Assembly: GCA_963971285.1 (NCBI GenBank)
Contig: OZ020264.1
Span: 10,678,431-10,742,430, forward strand
Length of the DNA stretch: 64,000 nt
Direction of reading: 5' to 3'
Source of the DNA: Astropecten irregularis
Lineage: Eukaryota; Echinodermata; Asteroidea; Paxillosida; Astropectinidae
Below the pieces are notes generated by a model. It saw nothing but the letters and a program-made list of their open reading frames with translations, searched no databases and had not been told where the DNA came from. The translations under genes and the position numbers were made by a program. Positions 11,933 to 22,111 of the stretch are shown here, piece by piece. The first letter of the stretch is position 1; each line of letters begins with the position of its first letter.

Positions 11933-13477
11933 CACATGCACATTGCCACAAACACCTACAATTTAACATTATAACATATGCTTTTTAACAAGAACAAAAA
12001 TATTCAACAGAAAACAAAGCTGTCCATAAAATTATTAATGCACATATAATGAAACCTACCTGTGCCGTTTTTCCATGTCTTCCAGCTCGCTATCGATCGT
12101 GTGCTACAATGACAGCGCGATCTCTAACGGATAGACTCAATATGCTACAATGCAAGCCACCCACCCTGGTATATAGATGTCTGACATGAAGCCAAAACCA
12201 GTTGCCATGGAAACAACCACTTAGTCTTCGGTGATGGTGTGGACTTGCTATCCTCGCTGCAATACATCACAATGGGTTCGGCTCATAGATATTGTATATG
12301 GTTGTTGTGCGCGATAATTATTGTATACAGAGTTCGCATTTGAGTTTTTTTTAAACGTCTTAATAACAGGCATGTATTGAACATTTATATACTTAGTGAG
12401 AGAGCAGCTGCAATGCTCATAATTTGATTTCTCTTTGCATAAAAACAAACCTGTGAAATGTTCAGCTCAATTGATCATTAGAAACAGTAGGAAACAGCAA
12501 GAAACCATTGCAATAGCACTGCGCACTTATGCTAAAAATAGCACCGGGTCTCAGACAAACATTGCAACCACGCAAACGTGTGTGCGTGTGACGTGCATGT
12601 ACACTATACGCGTGTGAGACAATATTTGTCTGACATCCGGGGATTTCGTGACGTCATTAGTGCGGTTACGCAAAATTGTGTGACTGAGAACGGCTGTGAT
12701 GTTTGATTTTATACTCTTTTCTGTCAGAAACATCTTTTACAGTATGTTTCTACCATTACAGTCTTTATCCAGTATATCTGTGAACATTTTTGTTTTGGCT
12801 TGTAACCGATGTTGCAGATGCCCTTTAAGGAAAGACAGTTCACCGATGCACAGTACAATTATAATTAAACATTAATAGTGCCCATTAGACCACAATGCGC
12901 ACGTAATTCGCCATAAAGAGGTTCATACATTGATCATTATCTGAACTTTGAAGCCATACTTAAGTGGCCACGCTTAATTGCACACTATACCGGAATGATA
13001 CCCTTGTGGAGACATGGCTTAGTTTGTTTTCGTGTACTAAATGAACACTCACGGAAGAGCAGAATTGAAAATTTTTCCCATTTGAACCAGAATCATTTCC
13101 TGGGTGGACATTTCTAGCGAACGTCCCTTATTTAAAAAATACTTCTCTTTTCGACTGATACCTTGGAAATTGCTCCCTTTAGAATTAATTCCAAATACAT
13201 GTATCAGTTTCGTGAAACCGCATGGAGACCTATACACCTTTACAATTTCCCTGCGGAGACGTATTTAACCGTCTCCACGCGGCAAAAGATACTGCACTGT
13301 GTTCATTTCGACTGATAATTATAATGGATACACACGGTGAGCATGCAATGCGTAAGTTCAATGACATAAGACATGCACTCAAATTGAAGAAAACGTCATT
13401 GGTCATGCAGCATGAGGGCCAAGATGTCAACATCACAGAATAGTATTTTTTTGTTTAATAAAATCCTTTCATGATAG

Positions 13478-14237
13478 TGTGGCGCCGACCGACTCTGTCG
13501 CCAAGGTCGATCCGGCCTCCCGACCAACCCTTCGGTAAGCCCAGACGAGCGGCTGTCCAGGTAGACTTTGGTGGCGGGTCCGTTTGGAGTGCCGTATGCC
13601 GCCGACACGTGCTGCTCAGTCTCCTTGAGGATCTCACTCAGGGACGGACTTAAGGGACTGACTTAAGGAACAGACTTAAGGGAACTTCCTTAAGGATGTG
13701 ACACGACAGAGTAGTGAATCAGGCGGACAATTGCAATCTCTGAATTCAATATGCAATCAATGCTTTAATTACTGATCTTCTCTGAATAATTGGCAAGAAA
13801 CTCCTTAATCAAATAATCAGTTATAATGGACAATAAGTGAGTAGCACCTATACGTGGCGAGTGTGGACGTCAACGGTACAAGCAGCTGGAACACGACCAG
13901 CCCTACTGTCCCACAACTAAGTACAAACCGCCCGAGATCCCGAGCCAGCACACAGACCAAATTCCCCCGGAGAATAATCAACAGATCCCTCGTGCGTCCC
14001 CAGCTCCCAATCCCCTATGGTTTCCAAAACCCCGCAGTTATGCACTTACATAAACAGCTCGACAGCTCCTGTACCGCGACTCCCCACTCCAATCGGAACT
14101 TACGAAACACGTGTCTGTTCCCTTCGACGTCCCGGTGTGAACTCCCCGTTCACGCGCGCTCCCACAGCCAACCGCTGGGGGCGCTGTTTCAACTAGCTCA
14201 TTATAATAACTAATAACAAGCACACTGTTTCGCTACA
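13478..14237 (-). repeat. LTR, downstream (3') copy
   Basis: 760 bp, starting tgtggcgccgaccgactctg and ending gtttcgctaca on the plus strand. It matches 18612-19371 wherever compared, including all internal reading frames. It contains four CTTAAG motifs at 13649, 13662, 13675 and 13689, spaced 13, 13 and 14 bp. The open frames inside it carry no recognisable domain. Confidence 0.95.
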
Positions 14238-14814
14238 CTGCCTCACTCTTAAGTTGAGACCGTCCCCGGTCTTAAAAACTGATAAAAACCCAAAGCAAAA
14301 CATGTGCTTGCTCCCTATACACATAACTTAAAATTTACTTAAGTCTTCACTTAAGGCGAAGTTGTACACTTAAGGCATTCCAAACAGCGGTAAGTGAACT
14401 TGATCAAACACTGATAAAGGAATAAAACCTAAGGGCTTAATTACTTACTGATGACTGATGAACATTAAAAACAAAAACAAAAGATGTGTTTCCTCCTGAC
14501 ACATATAACTTCAAATGTCCTTAAGTAACATCACCTGAGTCACTTAACTTAAAGCACTGATCAAAGAATAACTCAACTTACTTAAGCACTCTCCTCATCA
14601 CTTTTTTTTAACATATAAGCTGCTCAACAAGTTCCATACAAAAAAATAAAGCTCTGACTTAAGAAAGTGTCTCAAATGGTTTAAGTAACAATAAACAAAC
14701 AACTTCAATAAGGAAAATAATATAGTGTCCTTAAGGTAATGCAAACAAAACTTAAGAACTTAAGATTTAGTTTTCAAGGCTGACAAAGCGTAAGATGAAC
14801 TGGTCTCGATGTGG
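14238..14814. promoter_or_regulatory. CTTAAG-dense non-coding segment of the retrotransposon
   Basis: Exact CTTAAG palindromes start at 14248, 14338, 14350, 14369, 14520, 14581, 14658, 14730, 14751 and 14759, ten in under 600 bp, with several near-matches (e.g. ttaacttaaa). Part of it is a diverged tandem duplication with a spacing of about 181 bp (compare 14290-14340 with 14470-14520). It lies between the zinc-finger ORF stop and the 3' LTR, where it would be transcribed as 3' UTR. A role as a binding platform for the element's own zinc-finger protein is inference. Confidence 0.6.
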
Positions 14815-15849
14815 CTACTGCAGTACGAAACCTGCGGTGAAGTTGACATCGTACACTCTCTCGGTGACTTCTTCCGAGACCTTCACCCCATTCTTGAACC
14901 TGGATGTGGTGTGCACCTCCTTGACTTGCTGGACGTTGCCAGACATCATTATCTCTAAGTCGGGGTTACTGACTGGCACTGCACGCCGTTCGCCATCATC
15001 ATCCTTACTGATCCTGAAGACTCGGGCAGAGACTGGTTTGTAGTTGAAGGTAGTCGGAGTAGCTTCGGTGGCGAGGGCACTGGTGTGATGCTGCATCTCC
15101 TTACACTTCAGGGTGCTGCCTTTAAGGACTCGCCCAAGGCTAATCTGCTGCGAAGATGATTCGGCCTCCGCATCACCATCTCTACGACGCACCACCCGCA
15201 CATCCTCCTCGCTCTCGCCTTCACTCTCCGTGTCAAGGTGGTGAACCATGGACATCATTCCCTTTGGTTTTCCACCAGATCTTGACTCCAAGGGTTGCGA
15301 CTGTTGGCTCAGGCACTGATCAACCAAGGACATCGAGCCCGGGGAAAGAGACAACTCCGGCACATGCTGTGCCTCGATCCTCCCTTCAGGAGTTGAGGAT
15401 CCCGGCCGCTCCTGGACGGCCTCTTTCGACGTCTCCCCATTCCCCGTTCCAGGCTCATCTCCCACCATCAGCTGTTTTGGCCTTGACTTCACAGGGTCAT
15501 CGGTCGTCTCCGACACCCTTCGTTTCTCAGCGCGGCCCTTCCGTCGCTCCTTATCGGTCCTCTTACCCTTCTCACGCCTGCGTTCCTCCTCAGTTTCAGG
15601 ATAGATTTTCTGCAAGTCGTCCAAGGATGAAGGATGGTGGTTCTTGTAGTGCACCTTTAAGTTGTCCTTCCTGGTGTAGCTTCGCTCACACTTCCGACAG
15701 AAAAACAGGATCTGCCCCTTGGCTCTATGACTTGCCACATGCTTGTCAAACCTCGTCTGGTTTACAAAGGTGTCACCACACTCCCTGCACTTCAGGACCT
15801 TCACTGTGTCCCAGTCCTTGGGTCGACTCCACTCCCTCTCTATGTCCAT
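14815..15849 (-). CDS. Retrotransposon accessory protein with two C2H2 zinc fingers
   Basis: 344 aa from the first ATG at 15849. Two canonical C2H2 fingers (C-x2-C-x12-H-x3-H) occupy residues about 21-41 (CRECGDTF..H..H) and 51-71 (CRKCERSYTRKDNLKVH..H), 9 residues apart. A highly basic stretch (about 85-115, rich in Arg, Lys and Glu) could be a nuclear localisation signal. The acidic, Ser-rich middle has no fold I recognise, and the last 80 residues look more ordered. It sits in the position used by env or accessory ORFs, downstream of integrase. A strong splice-acceptor signal (T-rich tract then ttttgcag, AG at 15869-15870) lies 19 bp upstream of the ATG, so expression from a spliced subgenomic RNA is likely. 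Captured host finger genes are a possible origin. Its function is not known. DNA binding is the natural expectation. Confidence 0.85.
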   Translation of the reverse strand: MDIEREWSRPKDWDTVKVLKCRECGDTFVNQTRFDKHVASHRAKGQILFFCRKCERSYTRKDNLKVHYKNHHPSSLDDLQKIYPETEEERRREKGKRTDKERRKGRAEKRRVSETTDDPVKSRPKQLMVGDEPGTGNGETSKEAVQERPGSSTPEGRIEAQHVPELSLSPGSMSLVDQCLSQQSQPLESRSGGKPKGMMSMVHHLDTESEGESEEDVRVVRRRDGDAEAESSSQQISLGRVLKGSTLKCKEMQHHTSALATEATPTTFNYKPVSARVFRISKDDDGERRAVPVSNPDLEIMMSGNVQQVKEVHTTSRFKNGVKVSEEVTERVYDVNFTAGFVLQ

Positions 15850-15867
15850 CTTCAACTTGTTTTGTCA

Positions 15868-15885
15868 GCTGCAAAACAAAAGAAG
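15868..15885 (-). promoter_or_regulatory. Candidate splice acceptor for the zinc-finger message
   Basis: The minus strand reads a long T-rich tract, then ttttgcag, just upstream of the zinc-finger ATG. This is typical of a 3' splice site. The matching donor has not been identified. One possible GT lies near 18578 (cagtaaatc), shortly after the primer binding site. Confidence 0.55.
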
Positions 15886-15994
15886 AAATAAAAATAAAAT
15901 AAGTACTTAAGTGATTCTCCCAGATACTTGATTCAACTCCTTCCTTTTTGTTCTACTAATTTCCCCTTTGTCAGCCTCGTCCGAATCCTTAAGA

Positions 15995-18553
15995 TTAACG
16001 GTATCGCTGCGGCAGTTGTCGCTGGCGCACCGGATTCCTTCTCGCCCCTGGCGGGCCCTGCACTGCCAGCGCAGGTGCTGTTTCGGCAGTAGTAGGTTCT
16101 GGGGGAGGTAACTGCTCCACTGGTACCCCCTGGGTCCCGTCCTCTTGGAGAGATCGCCTGTTTTCCCTCACTTCACCTCCTGCTATCCTTGTCTCAGGAA
16201 GCTCCTCTTCCGTAAGTGTTTCCACTTCAGGTAAGTCCTGATCTACTTCATCTCTACCTTGAATTGTCTCACTCACTTCCTCTAAGTGGTTTAGGTCAGG
16301 AACTCGATCCTCGACTTCTTGTCTTCTGTTACTCTTAGCCCAGGGCTTCAATGGTGTACCCTCATAAGGCTTAAGGCGATCACTGTGGATTACCTTCATT
16401 TTCCCTCCAACCTTTCGTTGAATTCTGTATGTTACATCTGATAGCTTATCCACTATCAGGTACGGGCCTTCCCATTTACACATCAACTTTGGAGAGACAC
16501 CCTTCTTTTTCGCTGGGTTGTGTAGCCAGCAGAACTTGCCCTCGACGAACAGTTCCCTGCAGACGTTCCTGTCGTAGTAACGTTTCTGCCTCCTAGCACT
16601 CTTCGCCATGCACTTGCGGGCTCTGTCATGAGAACGCTGCATCCTGACTCGCATCTCCTGTGCGTAGTCTACGCCCTGCGTCTCCTCCTCTGTAGAAGAT
16701 TCCTCCATGGTCAGATCAATTGGGAGGGCCACTTCCCTCCCCAGCATGACCATGTTTGGAGTTTCTCCTGTCGATTCCTGTGGGGTACTACGGTATGCCG
16801 CTGTTGCAAAGGGTAACTCTCGGTCCCAGTCCTTCTTATTTTCCTGGTCCTTCATCATGATGGCAACAATGTTCACTAGCGTCCGATTAAAGCGTTCCAC
16901 CATCCCGTCAGATTTAGGGTTATACGGTGTGGTTCGAGTCTTTTGTATTCCAAGGATCCTGCACACTTCGGCAATCAGATTTGACTCAAAGTTTCTTCCT
17001 TGGTCGGTGTGTAGCGTTTTTGGAACACCAAACCTACACGCAAACTCCTCTACGAACCGCATCGCAACAGTCTCTGCTCTTTCATCAGGGATAGGGTATG
17101 CCTCAAACCACTTACTAAAGTAATCCCCAATCACGAGTATGTATCGATTTCCTCTGGATGTCACGGGGAAGGGTCCGACTATGTCCATAGCTACCCGTTC
17201 AACTGGTGCCCCCACCAAGTGTTGTTGTAAAGGCGCCTTTCGCTTCTTACTCGGTGCCTTCCTCTTTGCACATAAGTCACATTGCCTGACGAAGGACCTG
17301 ACATCAGCACTCAGGCCTGACCAATAGAACTTAAGGCGAACCTTCGCCATCGTCCTCTTCATACCCAGGTGCCCACTTGTCCTTCCTGCATGTAACTCCC
17401 GAAGTATCTCCTCCCTGCAGTCTCTTGCAAAGTGACCCTTCTGTCTGCAGTTGTAGCACACATCTTCGGTACCCCATTCCCTGCCTGCAGACGGTCTCAT
17501 CGTGTTCTTGTCTCTGGTTGGAGTATGCTCTCCCAACCGAGCAATTATCTGCTGGATAGCTTGATCTACAGCTGTCTGGTTTACCGGAGCCCCTCCAGTG
17601 TCTTCCACAGTAGGCTCCTGAACCATCCTCACATACTTCTTTGCCCTGTCGGCAGCTCTCTGCTCCTCAATCTTCAGATAACTCTCAGCAGCAAGGGCTG
17701 CTTCGATTGAATCCTTCAGGGTACTTGGCCTTGCCCTGAAAATTGCTTCCCTTATCTCTCTGCCGGCCACTGAGTCCATGAAATGTCCTCTTGCCAACCG
17801 ATCCCTTCCTTCCTCTGAAAACTCAGGGTAGGCTAACGCAGAGAGTTCCCTTATACTCTGCCCCAACTCTTGTAGAGTCTCTTTTTCTTTTTGGCGGCGA
17901 TGTCGCAGTTCCATCAAGTGGTACTCCGCCTGTTGGCCTGGACCAAACCTCTGGTCCAACGAACGAATCAAATCCTGGAAGGAATATCTCTTTCCCTCCG
18001 TCTGGCAGCCCAACACACTTAAGGCTGGCCCCTGAAGGCTTGCAGCAAGGAAAACCTTTGCTTGCTCCTCATTCCATTCATTGGCCACTCGACAGGCCAT
18101 GAAGTGTGCCTTGTAATCCTTCCATGGCACTTTGCCGTTGAATCTTTCCGGACAGATGTTCGGTTTCTTCAACTTCAGCTTAATTGGATCAGCCACGTCT
18201 TCCTTGACTGGCTCCCTGAGGTCTGCTCCTGCAGGCACCTCATGTTTACTCGTCCAAGTTGGACAATCCCCTCTACTCGTAGAGGTCGCCGACGTATTTG
18301 CCGGTGTCGCTGGCACTGTTCCTAACGGTGACAGCCTAGGTGTTGCCGAAAATAACTGCGGCGTTGACATTCCCACTGAAACATCAAATTCCCTTCGCCT
18401 TGATTCCAGCAACTCCTCTCTCATATTTTCCACTTCGTCCTTAAGACGTTTCCTTTCCCGGATTGAACCCCGAAGTAATTCTTCCGCCCTTTGTACGTCC
18501 ATCCTTAAGGCGGCAAGTTCTTCCTCTATCTGAACCCTGTCCAGTGGTTCCAT
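15995..18553 (-). CDS. Retrotransposon gag-integrase fusion polyprotein (852 aa)
   Basis: Starts at the ATG at 18553, 58 bp after the 5' LTR. Residues 5-58 form a probable coiled coil. About 130-300 is a retrotransposon-type capsid domain (ICPERFNGKVPWKDY..). Residues 366-379 are a CCHC zinc knuckle (C366, C369, H374, C379). Only a few residues later the integrase begins, with an HHCC zinc-binding domain (H388, H395, C425, C428). A DD35E core follows (D457, D517, E553, with 35 residues between the last two), then a GPY module near 696-698 (WEGPY). The tail is acidic then Pro/Arg-rich. In a normal gypsy polyprotein, protease, reverse transcriptase and RNase H lie between knuckle and integrase. 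Here they are missing with the frame preserved. The frame has no stops and the key integrase residues are present, so selection or very recent origin is implied. Confidence 0.93.
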   Translation of the reverse strand: MEPLDRVQIEEELAALRMDVQRAEELLRGSIRERKRLKDEVENMREELLESRRREFDVSVGMSTPQLFSATPRLSPLGTVPATPANTSATSTSRGDCPTWTSKHEVPAGADLREPVKEDVADPIKLKLKKPNICPERFNGKVPWKDYKAHFMACRVANEWNEEQAKVFLAASLQGPALSVLGCQTEGKRYSFQDLIRSLDQRFGPGQQAEYHLMELRHRRQKEKETLQELGQSIRELSALAYPEFSEEGRDRLARGHFMDSVAGREIREAIFRARPSTLKDSIEAALAAESYLKIEEQRAADRAKKYVRMVQEPTVEDTGGAPVNQTAVDQAIQQIIARLGEHTPTRDKNTMRPSAGREWGTEDVCYNCRQKGHFARDCREEILRELHAGRTSGHLGMKRTMAKVRLKFYWSGLSADVRSFVRQCDLCAKRKAPSKKRKAPLQQHLVGAPVERVAMDIVGPFPVTSRGNRYILVIGDYFSKWFEAYPIPDERAETVAMRFVEEFACRFGVPKTLHTDQGRNFESNLIAEVCRILGIQKTRTTPYNPKSDGMVERFNRTLVNIVAIMMKDQENKKDWDRELPFATAAYRSTPQESTGETPNMVMLGREVALPIDLTMEESSTEEETQGVDYAQEMRVRMQRSHDRARKCMAKSARRQKRYYDRNVCRELFVEGKFCWLHNPAKKKGVSPKLMCKWEGPYLIVDKLSDVTYRIQRKVGGKMKVIHSDRLKPYEGTPLKPWAKSNRRQEVEDRVPDLNHLEEVSETIQGRDEVDQDLPEVETLTEEELPETRIAGGEVRENRRSLQEDGTQGVPVEQLPPPEPTTAETAPALAVQGPPGARRNPVRQRQLPQRYR

Positions 18554-18593
18554 CCCTTAAGTTAATTTCCAGATTTACTGATGCACGTTTCAA

Positions 18594-18610
18594 TCCCACT
18601 TCTGACACCA
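18594..18610 (-). promoter_or_regulatory. Primer binding site, tRNA-Leu type
   Basis: The minus strand reads TGGTGTCAGAAGTGGGA one base after the 5' LTR. It is complementary to the CCA-tailed 3' end of a tRNA-Leu as I know that tRNA (..TCCCACTTCTGACA-CCA). This fixes the element's orientation and its first-strand priming site. Confidence 0.85.
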
Positions 18611-18611
18611 A

Positions 18612-19371
18612 TGTGGCGCCGACCGACTCTGTCGCCAAGGTCGATCCGGCCTCCCGACCAACCCTTCGGTAAGCCCAGACGAGCGGCTGTCCAGGTAGAC
18701 TTTGGTGGCGGGTCCGTTTGGAGTGCCGTATGCCGCCGACACGTGCTGCTCAGTCTCCTTGAGGATCTCACTCAGGGACGGACTTAAGGGACTGACTTAA
18801 GGAACAGACTTAAGGGAACTTCCTTAAGGATGTGACACGACAGAGTAGTGAATCAGGCGGACAATTGCAATCTCTGAATTCAATATGCAATCAATGCTTT
18901 AATTACTGATCTTCTCTGAATAATTGGCAAGAAACTCCTTAATCAAATAATCAGTTATAATGGACAATAAGTGAGTAGCACCTATACGTGGCGAGTGTGG
19001 ACGTCAACGGTACAAGCAGCTGGAACACGACCAGCCCTACTGTCCCACAACTAAGTACAAACCGCCCGAGATCCCGAGCCAGCACACAGACCAAATTCCC
19101 CCGGAGAATAATCAACAGATCCCTCGTGCGTCCCCAGCTCCCAATCCCCTATGGTTTCCAAAACCCCGCAGTTATGCACTTACATAAACAGCTCGACAGC
19201 TCCTGTACCGCGACTCCCCACTCCAATCGGAACTTACGAAACACGTGTCTGTTCCCTTCGACGTCCCGGTGTGAACTCCCCGTTCACGCGCGCTCCCACA
19301 GCCAACCGCTGGGGGCGCTGTTTCAACTAGCTCATTATAATAACTAATAACAAGCACACTGTTTCGCTACA
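18612..19371 (-). repeat. LTR, upstream (5') copy
   Basis: 760 bp, the same length as the other LTR and with no differences seen. It carries the same four CTTAAG motifs at 18783, 18796, 18809 and 18823. Transcription should start within it and read towards lower coordinates. No TATA box was assigned with confidence. Confidence 0.95.
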
Positions 19372-20600
19372 ATAGATTTGCAAGGAATAAAATACTGGCC
19401 ACGTACTTGTAGAATACATGTATTTCTTTGACAAAAACCAAAGTATGATACTACCTTTAAAAACCAAAGTATGATATTACCTTTAAAAACCAAAGTCAGT
19501 GATAATTATTACCTAAATTAAAAAATAAACCGTGGAAATGACATTGAGTGTGTGTTCGTGAGTCACAGTATACAGTCTGCGATATGCGAGTGTCTAGCTC
19601 GTATACCTTAATATACATAATACATCAATCGATTCTAAGCTGATTTGACGATACGAAATTAATCGCACCAAATACAGTAGAGCTAAATGAGAAATTTAAA
19701 TTACGCGAAATCGACGTCTGAGGTTGGCGTGAGACGTAAAGATTGGCTCCAGAATCGATTTTTCCTTTCTTCTCCGGGTAGGAAGGTATCAACGATATCC
19801 ACTGTGTTGATTATTATTTAAGAAGAAATGTCTGGAAAATTCGTAAATACATAATAGCAAATATCTTATTGTTTTATGTATATAGAGCGTGATCTTTCTA
19901 TTTATAGCAATGACATCATCCTCAGAAACTCTGCCACTGCATATACAATCGTTGAAGTTTGGAAACAAAAGAAATCACGTTCTGTCGTTCGCGTATAGAA
20001 TACAAGTTACCATAATGACATTTTAATACTGTTGCAAACTGCCAAAATATGACCTGAAATTGATCAAATGATTGCAGTTATGAGGGCCTGACGCGTTTCG
20101 ATTTAGTTAGCAGGATCTTTCTCAAATGATTCCTTGACCAACAAAATCCATGTATTAATTAATGATAACCGGAATGTATAATTATAATAAACCCCAAAAA
20201 TGATTCTTTTCACAATGATCATGAACGAAGAAATGAAAGGGACCCATTGGTGTGCATTACTCAGATATATGGTTAAATAGGAAAAATCGTTCCCAATAAT
20301 GTGCGCTGCCTTTTAATTAAAAAAAAATAGGGTTTCGTCGGGATAACTCCACGGGGATAACGGATCAACACTATAATTATACCGGCCTCAAATATCAACC
20401 TTGACCGCGTTGAGCTATTAAATTAGCTATAAATAGATCGATCGTTTGAACCTTTGTATTCGTGTCCAGCGGTCAGCTTTTGTTCTGAGACTCATTAGGT
20501 TCAATTACCGCGTTCTATGAAGTAATTCATTACGACCAGCACGAGGACAATGTCCACCCATGCAGCTATGCAAACAGAGAATACAGGTCAGCGTGTGCTA

Positions 20601-20795
20601 TTAAAAGGTATCATACTTTGGCAGCATACCGAAACAGAAATCTTCACAAATTTACCTATAACTTACAAGGTATAAAGATGGTGATGGTAGAAACAAACCT
20701 TTAAAAAAATTCTGCCTGAAATGCTGTATTTATCCAGAAAAGAGTAAAAACAGTGACCATTTCTATTTTTGATCTTTTAAAGATCAAATGGTCAC
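20601..20795. mobile_element. Half of a family-A MITE
   Basis: Begins ttaaaaggtatcatactttg and carries the left half up to the palindromic 'gatcttttaaagatc' core, then stops. The right half is missing, and the sequence passes into another dispersed repeat (20797-20910) that also occurs near 57,119-57,245. Confidence 0.7.
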
Positions 20796-21587
20796 TACTT
20801 TAGCCTGCTCTAGTCATCATCACGACACTTGTGAAATAGAAGTGCGAAAGAATTCGAACGATTCTTACATGGTGTTTCCGCAAACCGATCCACATACAAA
20901 TTGTCACCATGCAAAGCCTCAAATCTTTCAAGAATAACATTCATAAAACCTAAAAACATACAATATTGTAAGGACAACAATGCAGACACAATAAATTTAG
21001 CTGTTTTAGTTGATCTACAAAGGTATTCAGGCTTATTAATTGGGAAGTTTTCATGTTTTGCGCAAAAATGTTCCATGAGAATGTTCTTCTTCCACTTTGT
21101 TAATTGTTACCACTTCGTCATGCATTGTTCTTGTGTTTCTTGTGTACTCAATGGTTTTTTTTTTTTTTTTTTTTAAGAAAGAAGCCGTAGCAATACATCA
21201 TGTAACAACATGATCAATTAGACCTTCACATTTCTACGGGCAGATATAGCTCGTGAGAAATTACAATTTTGTTATTGGGAATGTATACAAAATGACTCGA
21301 ATGTTCTCAAAAGACGCCATGCACCCACAGCGTACGTGCTCACCGCGACTGCGGGCAATTATCACGAACGCTGCCCGCACAAACAACACGACGTCGTGCT
21401 GCTACAAAAAACAACTACCTGTTGTATTTTGATGATGATATAAAGAGTGTTTATGCATGGGCGTAGATCACGGGGGAGGGGAGGGGTAGGGTAGGGGGTG
21501 GGGTACACCCTCAGAATTTCACTTTGTATATATTGCACAAACGTATATGGAAGTACGCCCCAGCTAGAGGATCATATAACCCCGGGG

Positions 21588-22111
21588 GCCAATTTCATAA
21601 AACTGCTAAGCACACAAATTTGCTAAGCACAACAATTTCTCGCCAAATAAATTAAAATAAACCACCATTGAAAATTCCATTTGATATTCATGGTCAGCGA
21701 ACAACAGCCAAAGAACAATCACAAGTGATACACAACACATGGAAATTCGGTTGTTAACCCTGTTTTTATTAAGACAGAAATGTCATGCTTAGCCGATTTT
21801 TGTGCTTTCCTTAACAGTTTTATGAAATTGGCCCCAGGTCTGAGGACTTGTCTACACTACTGCTTATGAACTGGGGCCAATTTCACGGCCCTGCTTAGCA
21901 CAAACATTTGCTAAGCATGACATTTCGGTCTTAATCAAAACAGGGTTAACGAAACATTTCCATGTGTTGTGTATCACTTGCAAATTGTTTGGCTGTTGTT
22001 CGCTGACCATGAATATCAAATGGAATTTTCAATGGTGGTTTGTTTTATTGGGCACGCCATTTTTGTGCTAAGCAATTTTTTTGTGCTAAGCAGCTCTATG
22101 AAATTGGCCCA
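21588..22111. mobile_element. Two tandem-placed family-C MITEs in opposite orientation
   Basis: Copies at 21588-21836 and 21873-22111 both have GGGGCCAATTTCA-type inverted ends and share the interior 'gatattcatggtcagcgaac'. They are 36 bp apart. Family C is about 240 bp, non-coding, and present at least eight times in this window. Confidence 0.85.

Larger units (their letters stand above)
10375..13477. other. Gene-free stretch upstream of the GPCR
   Basis: Contains a fold-back SINE-like element (10636-10862), a family-B MITE (11580-11932) and a family-B terminus near 12700-12828. The rest is AT-rich unique-looking sequence in which I see no exon. Any GPCR promoter or 5' UTR would lie just above 10,375, but no TATA or initiator motif stands out. 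Confidence 0.5.
13474..19375 (-). mobile_element. Young Ty3/gypsy-like LTR retrotransposon lacking PR-RT-RNase H
   Basis: The 5,894-bp element (13478-19371) lies between direct ATAG repeats (13474-13477 and 19372-19375). The two 760-bp LTRs begin TG and end CA in the coding orientation, and I saw no differences between them, so insertion was recent. Order on the minus strand: 5' LTR, a 1-bp gap, the primer binding site, a gag-integrase polyprotein (18553-15995), a C2H2 zinc-finger ORF (15849-14815), a CTTAAG-rich non-coding segment (14814-14238) that ends in a weak purine tract (agagtgaggcag), then the 3' LTR. Protease, reverse transcriptase and RNase H are absent. A gypsy-type element is inferred from the gag zinc knuckle, the HHCC/DDE integrase and the GPY module. 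Mobility would need polymerase from a related element. Confidence 0.95.

Noticed and set aside
13854..14213. 119-codon frame in the LTR, repeated at 18988-19347
   Set aside because: Identical only because the LTRs are identical. No domain, and antisense to the element's transcription.
15156..15902. 248-codon plus-strand frame opposite the zinc-finger ORF
   Set aside because: Antisense shadow of the zinc-finger gene with Pro/Ser-rich composition and no recognisable domain.
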